The position numbers and the translations under genes are program-made. Under the pieces are notes generated by a model. The model saw only the letters and a list, made by a program, of their open reading frames with translations, ran no database searches and was not told the origin of the DNA. From the NCBI GenBank assembly GCA_037178855.1, contig JASJZC010000007.1:2976001-3040000 (forward strand): 64,000 nucleotides of DNA, written 5' to 3'. This stretch comes from Oscheius sp. JU75 (Eukaryota > Nematoda > Chromadorea > Rhabditida > Rhabditidae). Shown here piece after piece: positions 28,652 to 40,600 of the stretch (the stretch's first letter is position 1; every line of letters starts with the position of its first letter).

Positions 28652-29134
28652 CTACCGGGCAGCCATGTCCATTAGGTGTTCCGGAGGTACATGAACTTCT
28701 GCTAGAGCCTGTGCCGCTTGAACCTCTTGCTGTGGCCCAGCTGGTTTTTCGCGTTCCTGTTTCTGTTCGCGAGCTTCAATTTCACACGTCTGAGCATCCA
28801 TGTCTTCGTAGCCACGTGTGTTCCCAATAGCCGCCTTTAAAACGCAAACGAAAGCGAGCTGGAAGAAAAGATTATAAACAGAAAGATGAAAGTGAACGGA
28901 AATATTATGACTTTTACCCACCAAAAAGAGAAAGCAAATAGTAAAAATGATGATAAGTTGAAAGTGGGTGGCTGTAGAACGGAAGTCAGCTGCTGTCAGA
29001 TCGAAATCTGTTTCGTTATAGACTTCGTTTGATGTAACAACGAAAAGCTTAGAAATTATGGTCATGCCGCCACGGTAGTAAACGATGTCGGCCGTAGAGC
29101 CGATACCTAATTGTGGGTGAGCGTTTTTGCTCAT
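28652..29134 (-). CDS. Single-pass membrane protein of unknown function
   Basis: ATG at 29134, TAG at 28652-28654. The first exon covers roughly 77 residues with a hydrophobic segment (FQLIIIFTICFLFLV) that continues after a short intron (GTAAAAGT..CTTCCAG) as LAFVCVLKAAIG, making one transmembrane helix. The C-terminal tail is Glu/Gln/Ala-rich (ACEIEAREQ-like, QEREKPAGPQQEVQAAQ) and probably cytosolic. The intron is in phase and contains no stop, so an unspliced longer form is also open. No family is recognised. Confidence 0.5.
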   Translation of the reverse strand: MSKNAHPQLGIGSTADIVYYRGGMTIISKLFVVTSNEVYNETDFDLTAADFRSTATHFQLIIIFTICFLFLVGKSHNISVHFHLSVYNLFFQLAFVCVLKAAIGNTRGYEDMDAQTCEIEAREQKQEREKPAGPQQEVQAAQALAEVHVPPEHLMDMAAR

Positions 29135-29265
29135 GGCTGCGCTCGGACCGATTCACGCGGATTCTGACAACCAAAACGACTGTGAAATATGGAGATGAGG
29201 CGTAAATTACTGAGCCAAGGCCGCTTTTAGGCTATTAAACGCAATGGAAGACTAGTAGAATTCAT

Positions 29266-29960
29266 TTACTTTTTGAAGTTCAGTTCACCCCGAAGTTTCT
29301 TCTCCAACATTCTGTTGACGTCGGGCTTCATCCCTTCTCCACTCTCCTTGTACCCGAGGCCATGGTAACGTTGCCATTCATCGACATACCAATGAATCTC
29401 GTTTCTATCAATCAGAATGTTCAAAGTATACCAGCATTCGAGACGTGTTATTTCGCAGTCAGGAAGAACTGCCGTTTCTGTGATATCGTGCAGATAATTC
29501 TGTAAAAGCGATATTGCTTAAAATCAAGAACTAAAACATACTCTTCCATCATACTTCCATTGCGGAATGCTAATTTTGACGTAAGGTTCGTAAACGTAGT
29601 TAAAAGGTCCGTCTCCACCATCCATCATCATTTCCATGACGCCTATTTCCGAACTCTTATCTGTAAGATTCCGTGTCGCCATGTATAGAACATCATTTGA
29701 CGTAAACACGTCTAGCTGAAAATAATAGATGATATTGTTTCTGAATAATACCTCTCCAACTTCAAACGACATAGTGAAATTATCGGAATTTCTCCTTTCA
29801 ACATTGAAGAAGACAGTGAGAACAGTGTAATATTCAGTCGCTGATGTCAGTACGACGCAAATAATTTAAAAATCATTATATATGGAAAACAGTATCCATA
29901 CCACAAACAGCGGAACCATTGTCTGCGGAAAGCCGAGCGTGAAGTTGACGGCTGATTTAT
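29266..29960 (-). CDS. Transthyretin-like small secreted protein, copy 3
   Basis: Exons read YYTVLTVFFNVERRNSDNF, MSFEVGE, LDVFTSNDVLYMATRNLTDK, then DGGDGPFNYVYEPYVKI, and a C-terminal exon NYLHDITETAVLPDCEITRL ending at TAA 29266-29268. The core aligns with the neighbouring copies (GE-D--TSN-VLY ... DG-F---YEPY-K), the pattern of nematode transthyretin-like (TTL) proteins with a D...G...EPY signature. TTL proteins are extracellular ligand or phosphatidylserine binders. The 5' end is not resolved: a hydrophobic stretch (TVILALASSC) near 29960-30000 may be the signal peptide but does not join in phase. The C-terminus differs completely from copy 1. The TTL assignment is tentative. Confidence 0.5.
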
Positions 29961-30363
29961 CAATTTGACAGCTACTGGCAAGTGCCAAGATAACGGTAAA
30001 CGGTTCATTCACTGAGCCGTGAATCAAACGCGTCTTCTATTCATTATGACTTCCAGACATTGCTGTTGATACTTTTTTAAAACATTTTCTTATAAACCCA
30101 CAAACTGGCTGCGTTTGTCAAAAACGCATAACTCATCGTCAGCTCTGTGGCTATCACCGACACCAGTTTCTTCTGATACTACTGCAAAAAATCGCGAACT
30201 GCTTCTATTGTACCGAAAACTCTTTGTTGTATACTTTCGAGTCAGCATATTTTATTCGATTCCCAGCCTCTTTTTCATCACGCTAACATATTTTTCGATT
30301 TTGTGTTTCTTCAGTCCATAAGCATGGTGTTAGATGAATGAAAACCTAAGCTAATTTTAAGAA

Positions 30364-30735
30364 TTGAACAGCCGTGCCTACCTCATGAACTTCATAATTG
30401 AAGTAAATTTCATAGTTGTCGTCAAGGAATCCGTCACCTCCGTCGAGATGCACTTGAAACCTTCTTTGTGCCAGCTCTTAAAGACCGATCTCATCAACAT
30501 CGAAAAGCATTTCGTTACGGTAGATTACATCATTTTCGGACCAAGCATCGTACTGAATAAATGTTTTGGAAATATTGTCCAAAATTTACTTCTCCGATTT
30601 TTACGTCAGTGTAGTATGGACGCATATAGCAATGGAGCTCGTAATAAACGCGCATCATAGGACCGACCGGAGAGCATCTACTACGTCTTTGAGCAGTCGC
30701 AGACAGAAAAAGCAGGAGAATCTGAAACTGATGTG
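30364..30735 (-). pseudogene. Transthyretin-like copy 2, with an in-frame stop
   Basis: The exon at 30735 reads ILLLFLSATAQRRSR...RVYYELHCYMRPYYTDVKIGE (signal-like start, same intron position as copy 1). After a 38-nt intron come YDAWSENDVIYRNEMLFDVD, EIGL, TAA, ELAQRRFQVHLDGGDGFLDD, NYEIYFNYEVHE and a GTAGGC donor. The TAA falls inside the conserved core. A 33-nt GT..AG intron could remove it but would delete eleven residues and make the core shorter than in copies 1 and 3, so a nonsense mutation fits better. No matching C-terminal exon was found downstream. It is probably a decaying copy, though a strange intron cannot be excluded. Confidence 0.5.
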
Positions 30736-31242
30736 AAATAATCCCCTCAAATGAATACCACTGCAAGGCATGTCCGACGATCGCCCAGAATATGAATAGC
30801 TATACTGATAACCCCCATCGATGTAAGGATTAACCAGCTGAAAAAAAAAACGACTCTTATCTTTGCAGAGATAACGCAAACGCTACCGCTAATCCATTGA
30901 GAAATTTCATGATCAGAGGAGTTCCTTTTGGGGGCACGATATAATAGAAATGTAAAGGCAAAAATAGCTGCTTCTGTTGTGTACTTCAAATGTGGAGACC
31001 TCAAATATAGGCATACATCATTTGTTTTCAGACTCGCCTTCTCTGTATTGGGGAAGGGACGAGGAGATGGTCCTAGTAGGGTTATATTACTGGAGAAATA
31101 AACAAGTGTACTTATTTATCGTCAACGATGTGAAGATCGAATTCTACTGGCTTTAATATATTAGATCTGGTAAAAGCTGAAATGAGCACTGGATAATATT
31201 TGTAACTTTTTTTTGTATACTAATGTGATTAAAATACAGAAA

Positions 31243-31434
31243 CTAAACTATGGCGTGTTTGATTACAACACCTGATGACGACATGCCTTCCTCGAAAAAA
31301 AGGATAGTTTGTTGAGAAATGAAAGCACCATATTTCATGGCTGCTTCGAACAGTTCGAAGTATTCCCCAGTTCGTGAAAAAAGAACCGGAAACCAGATTA
31401 TGAAACACAAATGCATTAGTATTATTACATCCAT
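31243..31434 (-). CDS. Possible 63-residue secreted peptide
   Basis: A single open frame starting MDVIILMHLCFIIWFPVLFS, a plausible signal peptide, followed by TGEYFELFEAAMKYGAF and a short tail with no cysteine pattern. It lies inside the transthyretin-like cluster but shows no similarity to it. It may be spurious. Confidence 0.25.
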   Translation of the reverse strand: MDVIILMHLCFIIWFPVLFSRTGEYFELFEAAMKYGAFISQQTILFFEEGMSSSGVVIKHAIV

Positions 31435-31627
31435 TGGATGTTAAGCTACAGAAATTTGGGAAAAAGAATAGTTTGACTTTAAGGGCTGACATTGCATATT
31501 TCTAGGCCGCCCGCGCTTTTTAAGCTTCTCGCCACAGTGAAATTCGGATCATAATATTTCCCAACGGCTGTTTCTCTTTTTGGAGAACAGAAATACCAAC
31601 CACAAAGAGCAACAAGCCAGAAGCACA

Positions 31628-32268
31628 TTAATCATCCTTTATTTCTTTACTGTTATGTCCCAAGATTGCTTTTCCAATGCGAGAAGCCTTCTCTAAAGGT
31701 GCCTGGTACAATAGCTTCATGTTAGGAAGATAGGCGCTTAGAGTTCCATTCCTTTCATGCTTCACCGTTAAAAGATACTGACACGTCTTAGTTCCTTTAT
31801 AACAAGGCGGCAATAGTAAATAAACCTAAATATCAAAATATTGCGAATTTAAAATCAAGTTACCTCGTGAGTTTTATGTTCACAGGCTAGAGTTGCTTTA
31901 AAATAAGGCTCGTGATTGTTATCAAACCAGCCATCGTTTTCACCAAGGTATTCTTCGATTCCTCCAACTGAAACTTCGTGCTTTCCAGTTTGATCAACTT
32001 TGTAGATGTGCTTATATCGGTAAAGGACTTCGTTGGATGTATAAAGGTCATGCTGAAAGAACTATAAGTTACAATGAGATGAGGCCATACCTCCCCTACT
32101 TCGAGATCAACATAATAGGGGCGTGTGCTACATTTCAAATTCCACATGAATCTAAACAGCGGTCCTTTAGCTTGAGCTAATAAGATGCTGTTGAAAACAA
32201 GTTGAAGAATCTAAATGCAATCGTTAAACATGGGAAAAATTTTTTCTAACTATAGCAAAGAAGATCAT
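31628..32268 (-). CDS. Transthyretin-like small secreted protein, copy 1
   Basis: Complete model. A six-codon first exon (32268-32251, MIFFAI) joins ILQLVFNSILLAQAKG to form a signal peptide. The mature part reads LKCSTRPYYVDLEVGEHDLY, TSNEVLYRYKHIYKVDQTGK, HEVSVGGIEEYLGENDGWFD, NNHEPYFKATLACEH, then a basic C-terminal region with KGTKTCQYLLTVKHERNG, ending at TAA 31628-31630. Cys after the first strand, the D..TG spacing, and EPYF...C correspond to the nematode transthyretin-like domain, a beta-sandwich secreted by nematodes in many tissues. The same intron positions as copy 2 support tandem duplication. The function of this copy is unknown. Confidence 0.6.
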
Positions 32269-32779
32269 AATAAACCAGTGTCCAGAATACAAGTAAAGAC
32301 TGATAAGCTTTGACAGACAGTTTTGCTGAGATGTTCGGGAAAAAACAAGGAATTGCCCTATCTATAAAGAGCCAATGCGGAAGTAGATGCGACGATATCA
32401 ATAGAGATCAAAAAGAATACCTGAAAAGCCAAAAGTTCACATTTTCGAAAACAAGAGCCATAATATAATTCCATAAACGCGGTTCATAAATCTTTAAAGA
32501 ATATATGAACCATAGTTTCATTCTCTGATCGTTTTGTTATAAAGAGGTTTAAGCAACCCCGTTCTTTACGCACAAAAACTTCTTTTGAGATCTACATGAC
32601 AATTGAGACTTTATCTTTGAAACTTCCATTGTACTGTGAAGAGCGATAGCTGCTAGCTATCTATCTGGTTTGGGAATGTTCTTTAGAAGAGCGAACTGTG
32701 ATGCTAAGAGCAAAACACAGAGTTTACCAGGAAGTTAAGAAAACTACAAATAACTTATAAATCTCTCTCATACTAAACG

Positions 32780-32885
32780 TCTGTCTGTCTGGGTGTTTGT
32801 ACGTAGCCTATTGTAAACATCAAGGGGTTAGACGCAAGAGACCAGGGGTTAGAACTCCGCCCGGAACCAAATTTTGTGTAAAGTA
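32780..32885 (+). repeat. Possible tRNA-derived SINE fragment
   Basis: Contains tandem GTCTGTCTGTCT, TTTGTACGTAGC, TTGTAAAC and a B-box-like GGGGTTAGAACTCCG, and ends in a T-rich tract. Several blocks match, in order, the relic at 4933-5030 (minus), but the similarity is patchy. Confidence 0.3.
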
Positions 32886-33084
32886 CCATTTTGTAGGGCT
32901 TTTTTTTAGCAAGAATATTTAAAAATATTTAGGGGTATCCCTACTCCTAGCAAATTTACAGAGCTTACTAGTTTTAACTCGCGTTGGGATTAGGCCGCGT
33001 TTTGAACGGATATCCTGTTTCAGCGCAAAAGTCTTTGTACAGCTAAGATATGCTACTCGAACTAGGCGACCCGAGATCGATGAC

Positions 33085-33175
33085 AGGGTGACACAGAGAC
33101 ATATAAACAGAGAAACAGAGAGACAAAGAAACACAGACACAGAGACAGATAAACTGAGAGATATAGATGGAAAGA
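33085..33175 (+). repeat. Purine-rich low-complexity repeat
   Basis: Imperfect tandem ACAGAGAC/ACAGA units (for example CACAGAGACA, AACAGAGAGACAAAGAAAC, ACACAGACACAGAGACAG), about 90 bp, non-coding in appearance. Confidence 0.8.
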
Positions 33176-33384
33176 AGACATGCTCCTGCGGCAAGGCGAA
33201 AACGGTTATCGAGAAACGATTCTTAAAGTTTGACAGTTCAGGAAGACTTTTTTTTTTAAAAGGCCGTATAGTTCTACATCCAAGTAGCGCAGCTGCTATG
33301 TATTTTCTAATTCTGTGAACAAACAGTGTTTCATGGAAAATTTATCGAGTATTACAGGAAGTAGTATTTGTCGCGAAGATCTTT

Positions 33385-33668
33385 TCAAGCAGTTGGAGTA
33401 CGAGTTGGACGAGAGCGTCCTTCCTGAAACGTTGGTTAACAAGACAGGTCTTTGCTTCTACCTCCTCGGAACTGGAAGAAGAGTCGTTATGATGCACGTG
33501 ATGGCTGTGATGATCATGGTCTTGCGGTCCTCCAACTCCGCCTTCAGGATGCTGAGAATGGTCAGGAGCTGAAAGCGGGCTATCTAGAAATCAAATGAAC
33601 TCACTTCCAGTAGGAACTTGAGCTAGAGCAAAGGCAATCAGCAGAACGATGGTGAAAAAAAAACGCAT
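33385..33668 (-). CDS. His/Ser-rich small secreted protein
   Basis: The ATG at 33668 begins a clear signal peptide, MRFFFTIVLLIAFALAQVPTG. A 36-nt intron (GTGAGT..CTTTCAG) leads to PDHSQHPEGGVGGPQDHDHH, SHHVHHNDSSSSSEE, a His- and acidic-Ser-rich stretch that could bind metal ions such as zinc or copper. A second candidate 38-nt intron (GTAGAA..CGTTTCAG) gives a short basic end, EGRSRPTRTPTA, stopping at 33385. Without it the frame continues through VEAKTCLVNQRFRKDALVQL to a stop at 33342. The 38-nt length matches the other introns in the window, so I favour the shorter protein. No family is recognised. Confidence 0.55.
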
Positions 33669-34678
33669 GCTAAAACTCTGTCTACTTCTGTGAATCAAAG
33701 TAGGGAAAACATGAGATTTTGTGGAACAAGTATTCTTTTATATTCTCGGGATGTTCCGGTCGGATCATTAAGTGAACATCGTTTGTCCAGTAACAGTCCT
33801 CAATCGGAGAGATCATATGCGGAACAGTGAACAAAAAGACAGGGGAAACGAGGATATTCAACATCACTATCTGGAGATAATTGAGACATTGGACAGTTGG
33901 TAGCATTCTGGACAAAGTCCACTGGCATCTATAAACCAACTTGTTTTCACCTAAGCTGCTGTTAAGGCCATGGTAGACAACAAATATATCCAGTAAATAG
34001 CCAGACTGCGAAATTGTCAGAGATTTGGAGTCAAGCTTGTTATAGTTTCAGTGACCTTGCTGAATACAGTCTGTTCAGGTAACACTTTGCATCTAGTTCT
34101 CTAGTGATTTGCGATGTTTCGCACTTTGACTTTTTGAAATATTTGACTGACATCTGTCATAACTAACAAGGCATTACAGTCAAAAACAAGTTCGTTTTTG
34201 AAAGAGCGCTACACAAACTCATGTATTGTTTAATAAATACTATGATACCTTTCTTGCTTCCAGCAAAACTGTTCGACCTTCCACATTTTCCTCATTTTAC
34301 AGACACCAGAATTTGCTTTTTTTTATAAAGAAAACAACAAAGTATCGTAAGAAAAGTTCATCAGATAATGAGAATAATTCTGCATAAAGATAGATCTCAT
34401 AAAATCACGTCTATATGACTATAGAATTCAGACAGATGACAAAGCGATACATTCAGGATGTATAGAGCAAATAAATAGAATAAATAAGATCATCTTTCAC
34501 AAGTTGGACGGTTCTAAGCTATGACAGACACATTAGGCACGTTTGCACAAAAGCACCGAGTAAAGAAGAGCAATTATCAGGAAGAGCATGAGGGGGCGGA
34601 TTATGCAAAAAGAACTAGTGAAAGAGACTAGTACCCGTTGGGTACACGCACAGAGGACCATGTACACATAAGAGATTG

Positions 34679-37600
34679 TCAATGTGAAGTCCGGGCCGAC
34701 GGAGACAGCGTGGCGGACGGCGATTGGAGTGAGGTGTTCATCTTGGACATCGGTTCCTACAATGAAGCGACATTAGGGAAAGAAGCACAGAGGTTAAACA
34801 TCTCTACTGAGACGGTATTTGAAAACGTCCGACAGCCTACTGCCTGATCTACGTACCATATAAGCATTTTCAGCTCCGCTCGTAGAAGAAGTCATGGTGC
34901 CGTCCCGGCCCAGCGAAGAAGAACCGTCACTACTGCGACTGGCTGTGCTCTGCGGTCTGGCTTGTCTTCCTTTCTGTATCGCGTCCAGTTCCGATTTCGT
35001 CCCTCCAAGTGGCCTCACACTGTGGATACTACTCGATGTATTACTCGTACTTCTCAATAGACCACCAAGCATCTGAACACTTATTGATTGAACTTAGATA
35101 AACTAAAGTACCGAAGAAGATGAAGTCGTAGCACTTTGAGGCAAGTCCACCATGTTTTTGAGTTCAACAGAGCCAGGTCCCATATGAACAATATGAACAA
35201 AGTCAGAAGGACCGGAGATAGGAAGCTTGGAAAGACGGTCACCGGCGCTGAAATATTTTGCTCTTAAAAAAACATAAAGTTCTAACCGATTGTCCTTTTG
35301 GTGCGTCCGAATGGAAAATTTTCGTTTGTTGTTGGCTTTGCCCTTCTTGTTGCCTGCCATGACTGTAATGGGTTCTGTTGGTAGGTAGAGAGGATCATCC
35401 ATAATCAAGACATCTTTGAGCATGACCACACAAGGGACGTCATTGACTCGGCACATGGTAAGCAGTCCATTGTGGTTCAACGGTAGTGGAGATCTGGAAC
35501 CGATAATTCTCAATAGACAGAATTAGCACACCTGATATTAACTGTCTGGATCCATTCTGCCGACTGCACATTGAAAATGTCCACTTGGTTGTCCGAATAG
35601 ACCAGCAAGTATGGGGCTTCATAGGCGAAGTGATTAGGACGAGCTGGGAACATGAGCTCTTGAGCGCGATTTCTGCGTCCCTGTCCGTCCACGTAAAGTC
35701 CAATCTTGTTGAAAACCAAAAGATATTCCTTGCCCTCATTTGAAGGCACTTCCACAAAGAGTTTTGCCTCGAACTGCGACTGCGGGCTGTTTAGGAATGT
35801 CAGAGACTGGTCTTCTGTATTAACCAGTGCTGAAAACATAGCATTGCTAGAACTCGAAGCATCAACTTACATATTTGATTCGAGTCCGCTGACAAGGGCC
35901 ATGTTCTGAAGGTGTGAGGGAAACCGACAATGAGACGGCCGTTGTTAATGCTGAGGCATTGCGGCAGACCCGGCATGGCAAATTCCTTCCATTTGTGATG
36001 ACGCTTTTCTGTTCGGTCAATCTTGTAAACGACGACTGTTTTCTTGATGGCGACAGCCATGTAGAATTGGTCACTTTCGGCTGCTCCAATGGCCATCAAG
36101 TGACATCCCTTGGATTCCGGAACCTTGATCCACTTCAAGTCGCGTCCATCCAGACCGGCAGATGGGACAAGGCGAATGTGTCTTTCTTTTGCTGGTCCCA
36201 CCATCACGATCAGCAGTTGCTCATGTGCGCAGAACTCGACTTGTTCCACAGAGCGACGACTGTTTTCTTTTTCGCCTCCGACGGCAACCAGAGTCTCTCG
36301 GTCCAGTTCCACACAGTACAGGCCTTGATCAGCGAATCCGAGAACGATCTTGTTGGAATCAATAACAGTAGCGCAAAGAGCTGCTCTGATCATAGGCAAA
36401 GAAATCACGTCGAAGATTTCCTGTACAATATTGGTCAAACGCTACGTTGCAAAAGTTACCTTGATTCGGAATGCACTTCTATCGGGTAGACGAGATTTTT
36501 TGAGCAGGCGAACGAGTTCATTCAAAGCCAGCACCCATTTGCGTCTCTCTTCGGGCGTCTCAGCCATGAGTAGTGTTCCCTGACGGCTCTCAGACGAAGT
36601 CCCTTCAATCTGGCTGGTCGAGATTCGGAAAATCTTGGCAAGATCGGACCTGAAGGTTAGATCTCCCAAGAAAACTAAATTATAACTCACTTTTGCGCAT
36701 GGATGACATCCTGTTCTGCTACACCAGTGACACTGAAGTCAGCATCTCTCATGTCCAGTACATGCCGGATCTCAGGATGAATATCGCTGGTTTTGTGAGT
36801 ACGATCGACGGCGCAGTCATAGAGGAATAGCTTGAAGTCGCAAACAGCGACATACATGTTCTGCCATCCCTTCTTGACTCCACCAGTCTTAGGTGTTTTG
36901 ACCATTCCTTCGTAAGCAGTTCCCACTCCCTTCGAAGGATCGATTCCCAGTGGACGTTTGGATTCACGGGGAACAGGACACTGTGATGGGACTCTCTGAG
37001 CACAGTGAACGTGACAGAGATACTTGCAGCATTGGCAGCTCAGGGCTAAAACGTTTCTCAGTCATTTCCGAACAACTAATACCTTGTCTGTCGAGTCCAA
37101 CCAAAATAGAAGTACAGTGATCACACTTTTCTGGTCTTCTTAGCATGACATGTTGGAACTGATGACCTCGTGCACTTAAAGCATTATTCAAAGCCTGAAT
37201 GCTCTTCGGAGTTGTTCCTCTCGATCCGGCCAACATAGTAGAAGCAGTTGATGGTGTAGCAGAATAAGCCATAGTGTTCTCGTAGGTGGATGGAGGAGGA
37301 AGATCACTTTAATGTTAACATTTAGCTTGCAAAATAAAACTCTACCTTCTGCTTCCCATTCCGTGGCCCACTTTTGACATAGTCGAAAATCCAGATGGTG
37401 AACCGTCAGAAGTGCCATCGTCTCTCGGAGTGGATGATCTTGGTCCTTCGATATTAAAGAATGACGAGGTACGATTGAGAGCATCGGCGCTTCCACCAAA
37501 CTGCTGAGCAAAGTTGGCTGCTTTGAGAGCTTCGATTTCCTTCTTGAGTTGGTCAATCTTAATATTACTCGTAAAAGTGAACCAATTAATCTATACCGTG

Positions 37601-40600
37601 ATAGTGGCTCCGTCAAGTTTAGCTTTCGAGGTGTAGTAATTGTTTCGGAAGGTGTTCAACTCGTCCTGTAGCTCTGCCTTGGCGCGAATCTCAGCCTCAA
37701 GTGCCGCCTGAGCTTCCTGGGCTTCCATTCTGGCCATTCTATTGCCTTTTCGATTGCCCCAGTTGGACATTGGGGTCGGAGCTTCCGAGCTGGCTGACGA
37801 TTGCATAGCAACTTGGTTTTTCACTGGTGAAATGTCGATTGGAGGGTGGCGATCACCATTTTCCATCTGCATCGACTCGATAGCACTGGTTATCTGTCGA
37901 GTGATTTTCTCCATCTCTCCACGTGTAGCTGCCTCCTCAACCATCCAGCCGTTGATGTTCTTTAGTTCTTGCTTATGTTCAACCACCATTCGCTCTCTGA
38001 AGCTATGAATAAGTTCAAGCCTCATCAAAACATACTGGTCCGACTTAAGACGCAACACTTCGCTCCTGAGATTTTGGTTCTCGATGTTCAGCTGGGCAAT
38101 GCTCTCTTGAAGAGTCCTTTGAATTCTTTCAGTCTGAGCCTCGTGATTTTTAGTCTGCTGTTCAGCCTGCTGAGTGTGGAACGCTCTCTCGTTTTGAAGA
38201 TTCTTTTGAACTCGTTGCAAATCATCCTCTCTAGCTTCTGTCTGCTTCTGGAGCTCGGCAAGTTGATTCTGAACTTTCTATTACAACGAAAATCATTGAG
38301 ACAGACTTGATAATGTTCTACAAGTTGTTTCCTCTTTTTGTCTTCCTGGGCAACAATCTCCATATGACGGTCATTGAGAGTCTTGAGTTCTTCTCTGAGA
38401 CGTTCCTTCTCACTGCTTTCGCTCGCATCCTCCGATCCCTCTGATTTATCTTTTTCTCTCGGCTCTGGTTGTGCCTTCAGAACTTCAATCTCCTCAGTGA
38501 GGGTAGAGACTTGACTTGTAGCTGTATTTTTGGCTGTAAATTCGTCATGCTTGAAAGCTGTATATTGATTAAACAATGATGCAAAATATTGATTCAAAGA
38601 TGAAAACTCACCTGTGATGGCTTCACGGAGATCCTTGCACATTTGAATGTGCTGAGCATTGAGAGCAACAAGCTCATCACTTTTCTCTTGCCGTTCCGAC
38701 TCAAGCTTTTCAATTTTCTCTTTGACTTCAGACAGTTCTTTGGATAGCTGAACGAGAAGCATATTTTTGAATATATTGTTATTTACCTCCTCGATTTCCA
38801 CCTCCGCTTTTTCTCTGACCTGTTGCACAGCGGCTTTCCAATCGTTTTCCCGCGAAGAGACAAGATCGTTGGCAATGTCGAGGTTCTGAAACACACAGCA
38901 TACTTTTGGGATAAGCAAAGAAAACAGGTCAAATGCGTATTTCTAGAAGTCGTACTATCTCATTGGAAAGACAGGAAAGAGGGGTAAAGGGTTAGAATAG
39001 ATAAGCGGAACCATGTTAAACAGGCAATCTTGCAGCTCTTTGTTTAACATGGGAGCCTTCACAACGAACATTTATTAGACGATAAATGACGACAAACACA
39101 GGGACAAGTCACAGTTCTCACCGGGGAGAAGCACATGAACATAAGACACGGGGACATTGAGACCACATATAGATACAAATAAATTGGGACCCGCCCAGGA
39201 TTGTGCTAAATTTTGCTCAGTTCTTAAAATAAGAGTCCATGATTGCGTTAATCATTTTAGTAGAGTGCTGTAGTTTTATGTTTAATGTATCACGACACGT
39301 GAAAATGGTTCCACATATGAGTAGAACTCCTACTCCTATAATCAGTGGCAGATATATTCCATGGTTTGGAGCAGGCTGCACCTTTCGTGGCACTCTCTTA
39401 CGCTTTGACCCCGACGACGGCGTGCTGGCGGCTTTTTTTGGACTATGCAGTCGACGACGCTTCCTGCGGACACAGTAAACACTATCCTCGCTGCTGCTTG
39501 TCCTTACAAGGGCAGGAACTACTACAGGAAGAGGGTCAGGTGGTGGATAATCCGAAAACTGGGAGATAGTACGACCTCTACTACTAATATTACAAGGGAT
39601 GTCGCTCACCCTCTGCAGCTCTGATTTTTCCGTAGCCAAGCGTTGAACTTTTTGCTTGAGCTCCTTGACACCGCTGTCCTGAACAGGTTGGGTGACTGCC
39701 TTTGCTTTCCGCTCTTCGGTCAGTTGGGAGGTTAGAATCTGCAAAAGCTTTGTATTAGATTGAACGGTTACCGTTATACCTGGACTTGATCTTTCAGTTT
39801 TGCAATGGTGACTTCCATTTCTCGCTCCTCATTCGTTTTCGATTCAGCTGACAGGGATTGCACCAAAGCGTTAGCTTCTTGATATTTTCTCAGCAGCTCC
39901 GTCTTTTCTGCTTCGAGCTCCTTCGCATTTTCTCTCATCGGCTTCATCTCCGACATGCTGCTCATCAAGGAGTAAGTAAAGCCGATGAAATTGAGATGGA
40001 AGGGAGTGAACTGAGTGTTCAGATTTTTGTGGAACGACTTGTTTGTCCTCTCGTCCTCAAAATCAACGTCATCGAAGTTGGAAGTGTCGGTCGGGCCAGA
40101 AACTGATGGATTGTACGGTGGTTCGACTGAAAATGAGTTGACTATTGTTTCTCAACAACCTTACGAATATCCAGATGCGCCCAATCAATTTCAGTGAAAA
40201 AGGGATGAGCTTTGAGCTCTTCAACTCCATTTTTTCCAAGACGCTCGTCTCGATGAGTGATCAGTTTGCGGATGAGGTCTCTTGCTTCGTCAGTGATATC
40301 TTGTGGGAGCTCCTCGTTATTTGGAATGTCAAGAGTCTCAGCATGATTGAGGATCTTGCAGTATGTCAGACTCAGTTCCTCCGAATAGAATGGTGGCTCC
40401 CCAAACAACATCTCATACCTAAAGCATGTTGATGAACAGAGCTTCCACAGACATACATCAAGACACCGATGCCCCAGTAGTCAATTTCTTTTCCGATTTG
40501 GACTGGTTCCGACTGTCCGTTGTTGATCACATCCAAGACATCAGGACTAATGTAGTCTGGAGTACCACAAGCATGGGTTGACATGAATTTCCCTGAAATA

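Noticed and set aside
34798..34856. MRCK ending [15 protein letters not shown]...
   Set aside because: Reading through the GTACGT donor gives a stop after 17 residues; splicing to 34756 instead gives a Ser-rich tail typical of MRCK, so read-through is treated as a minor possibility only.
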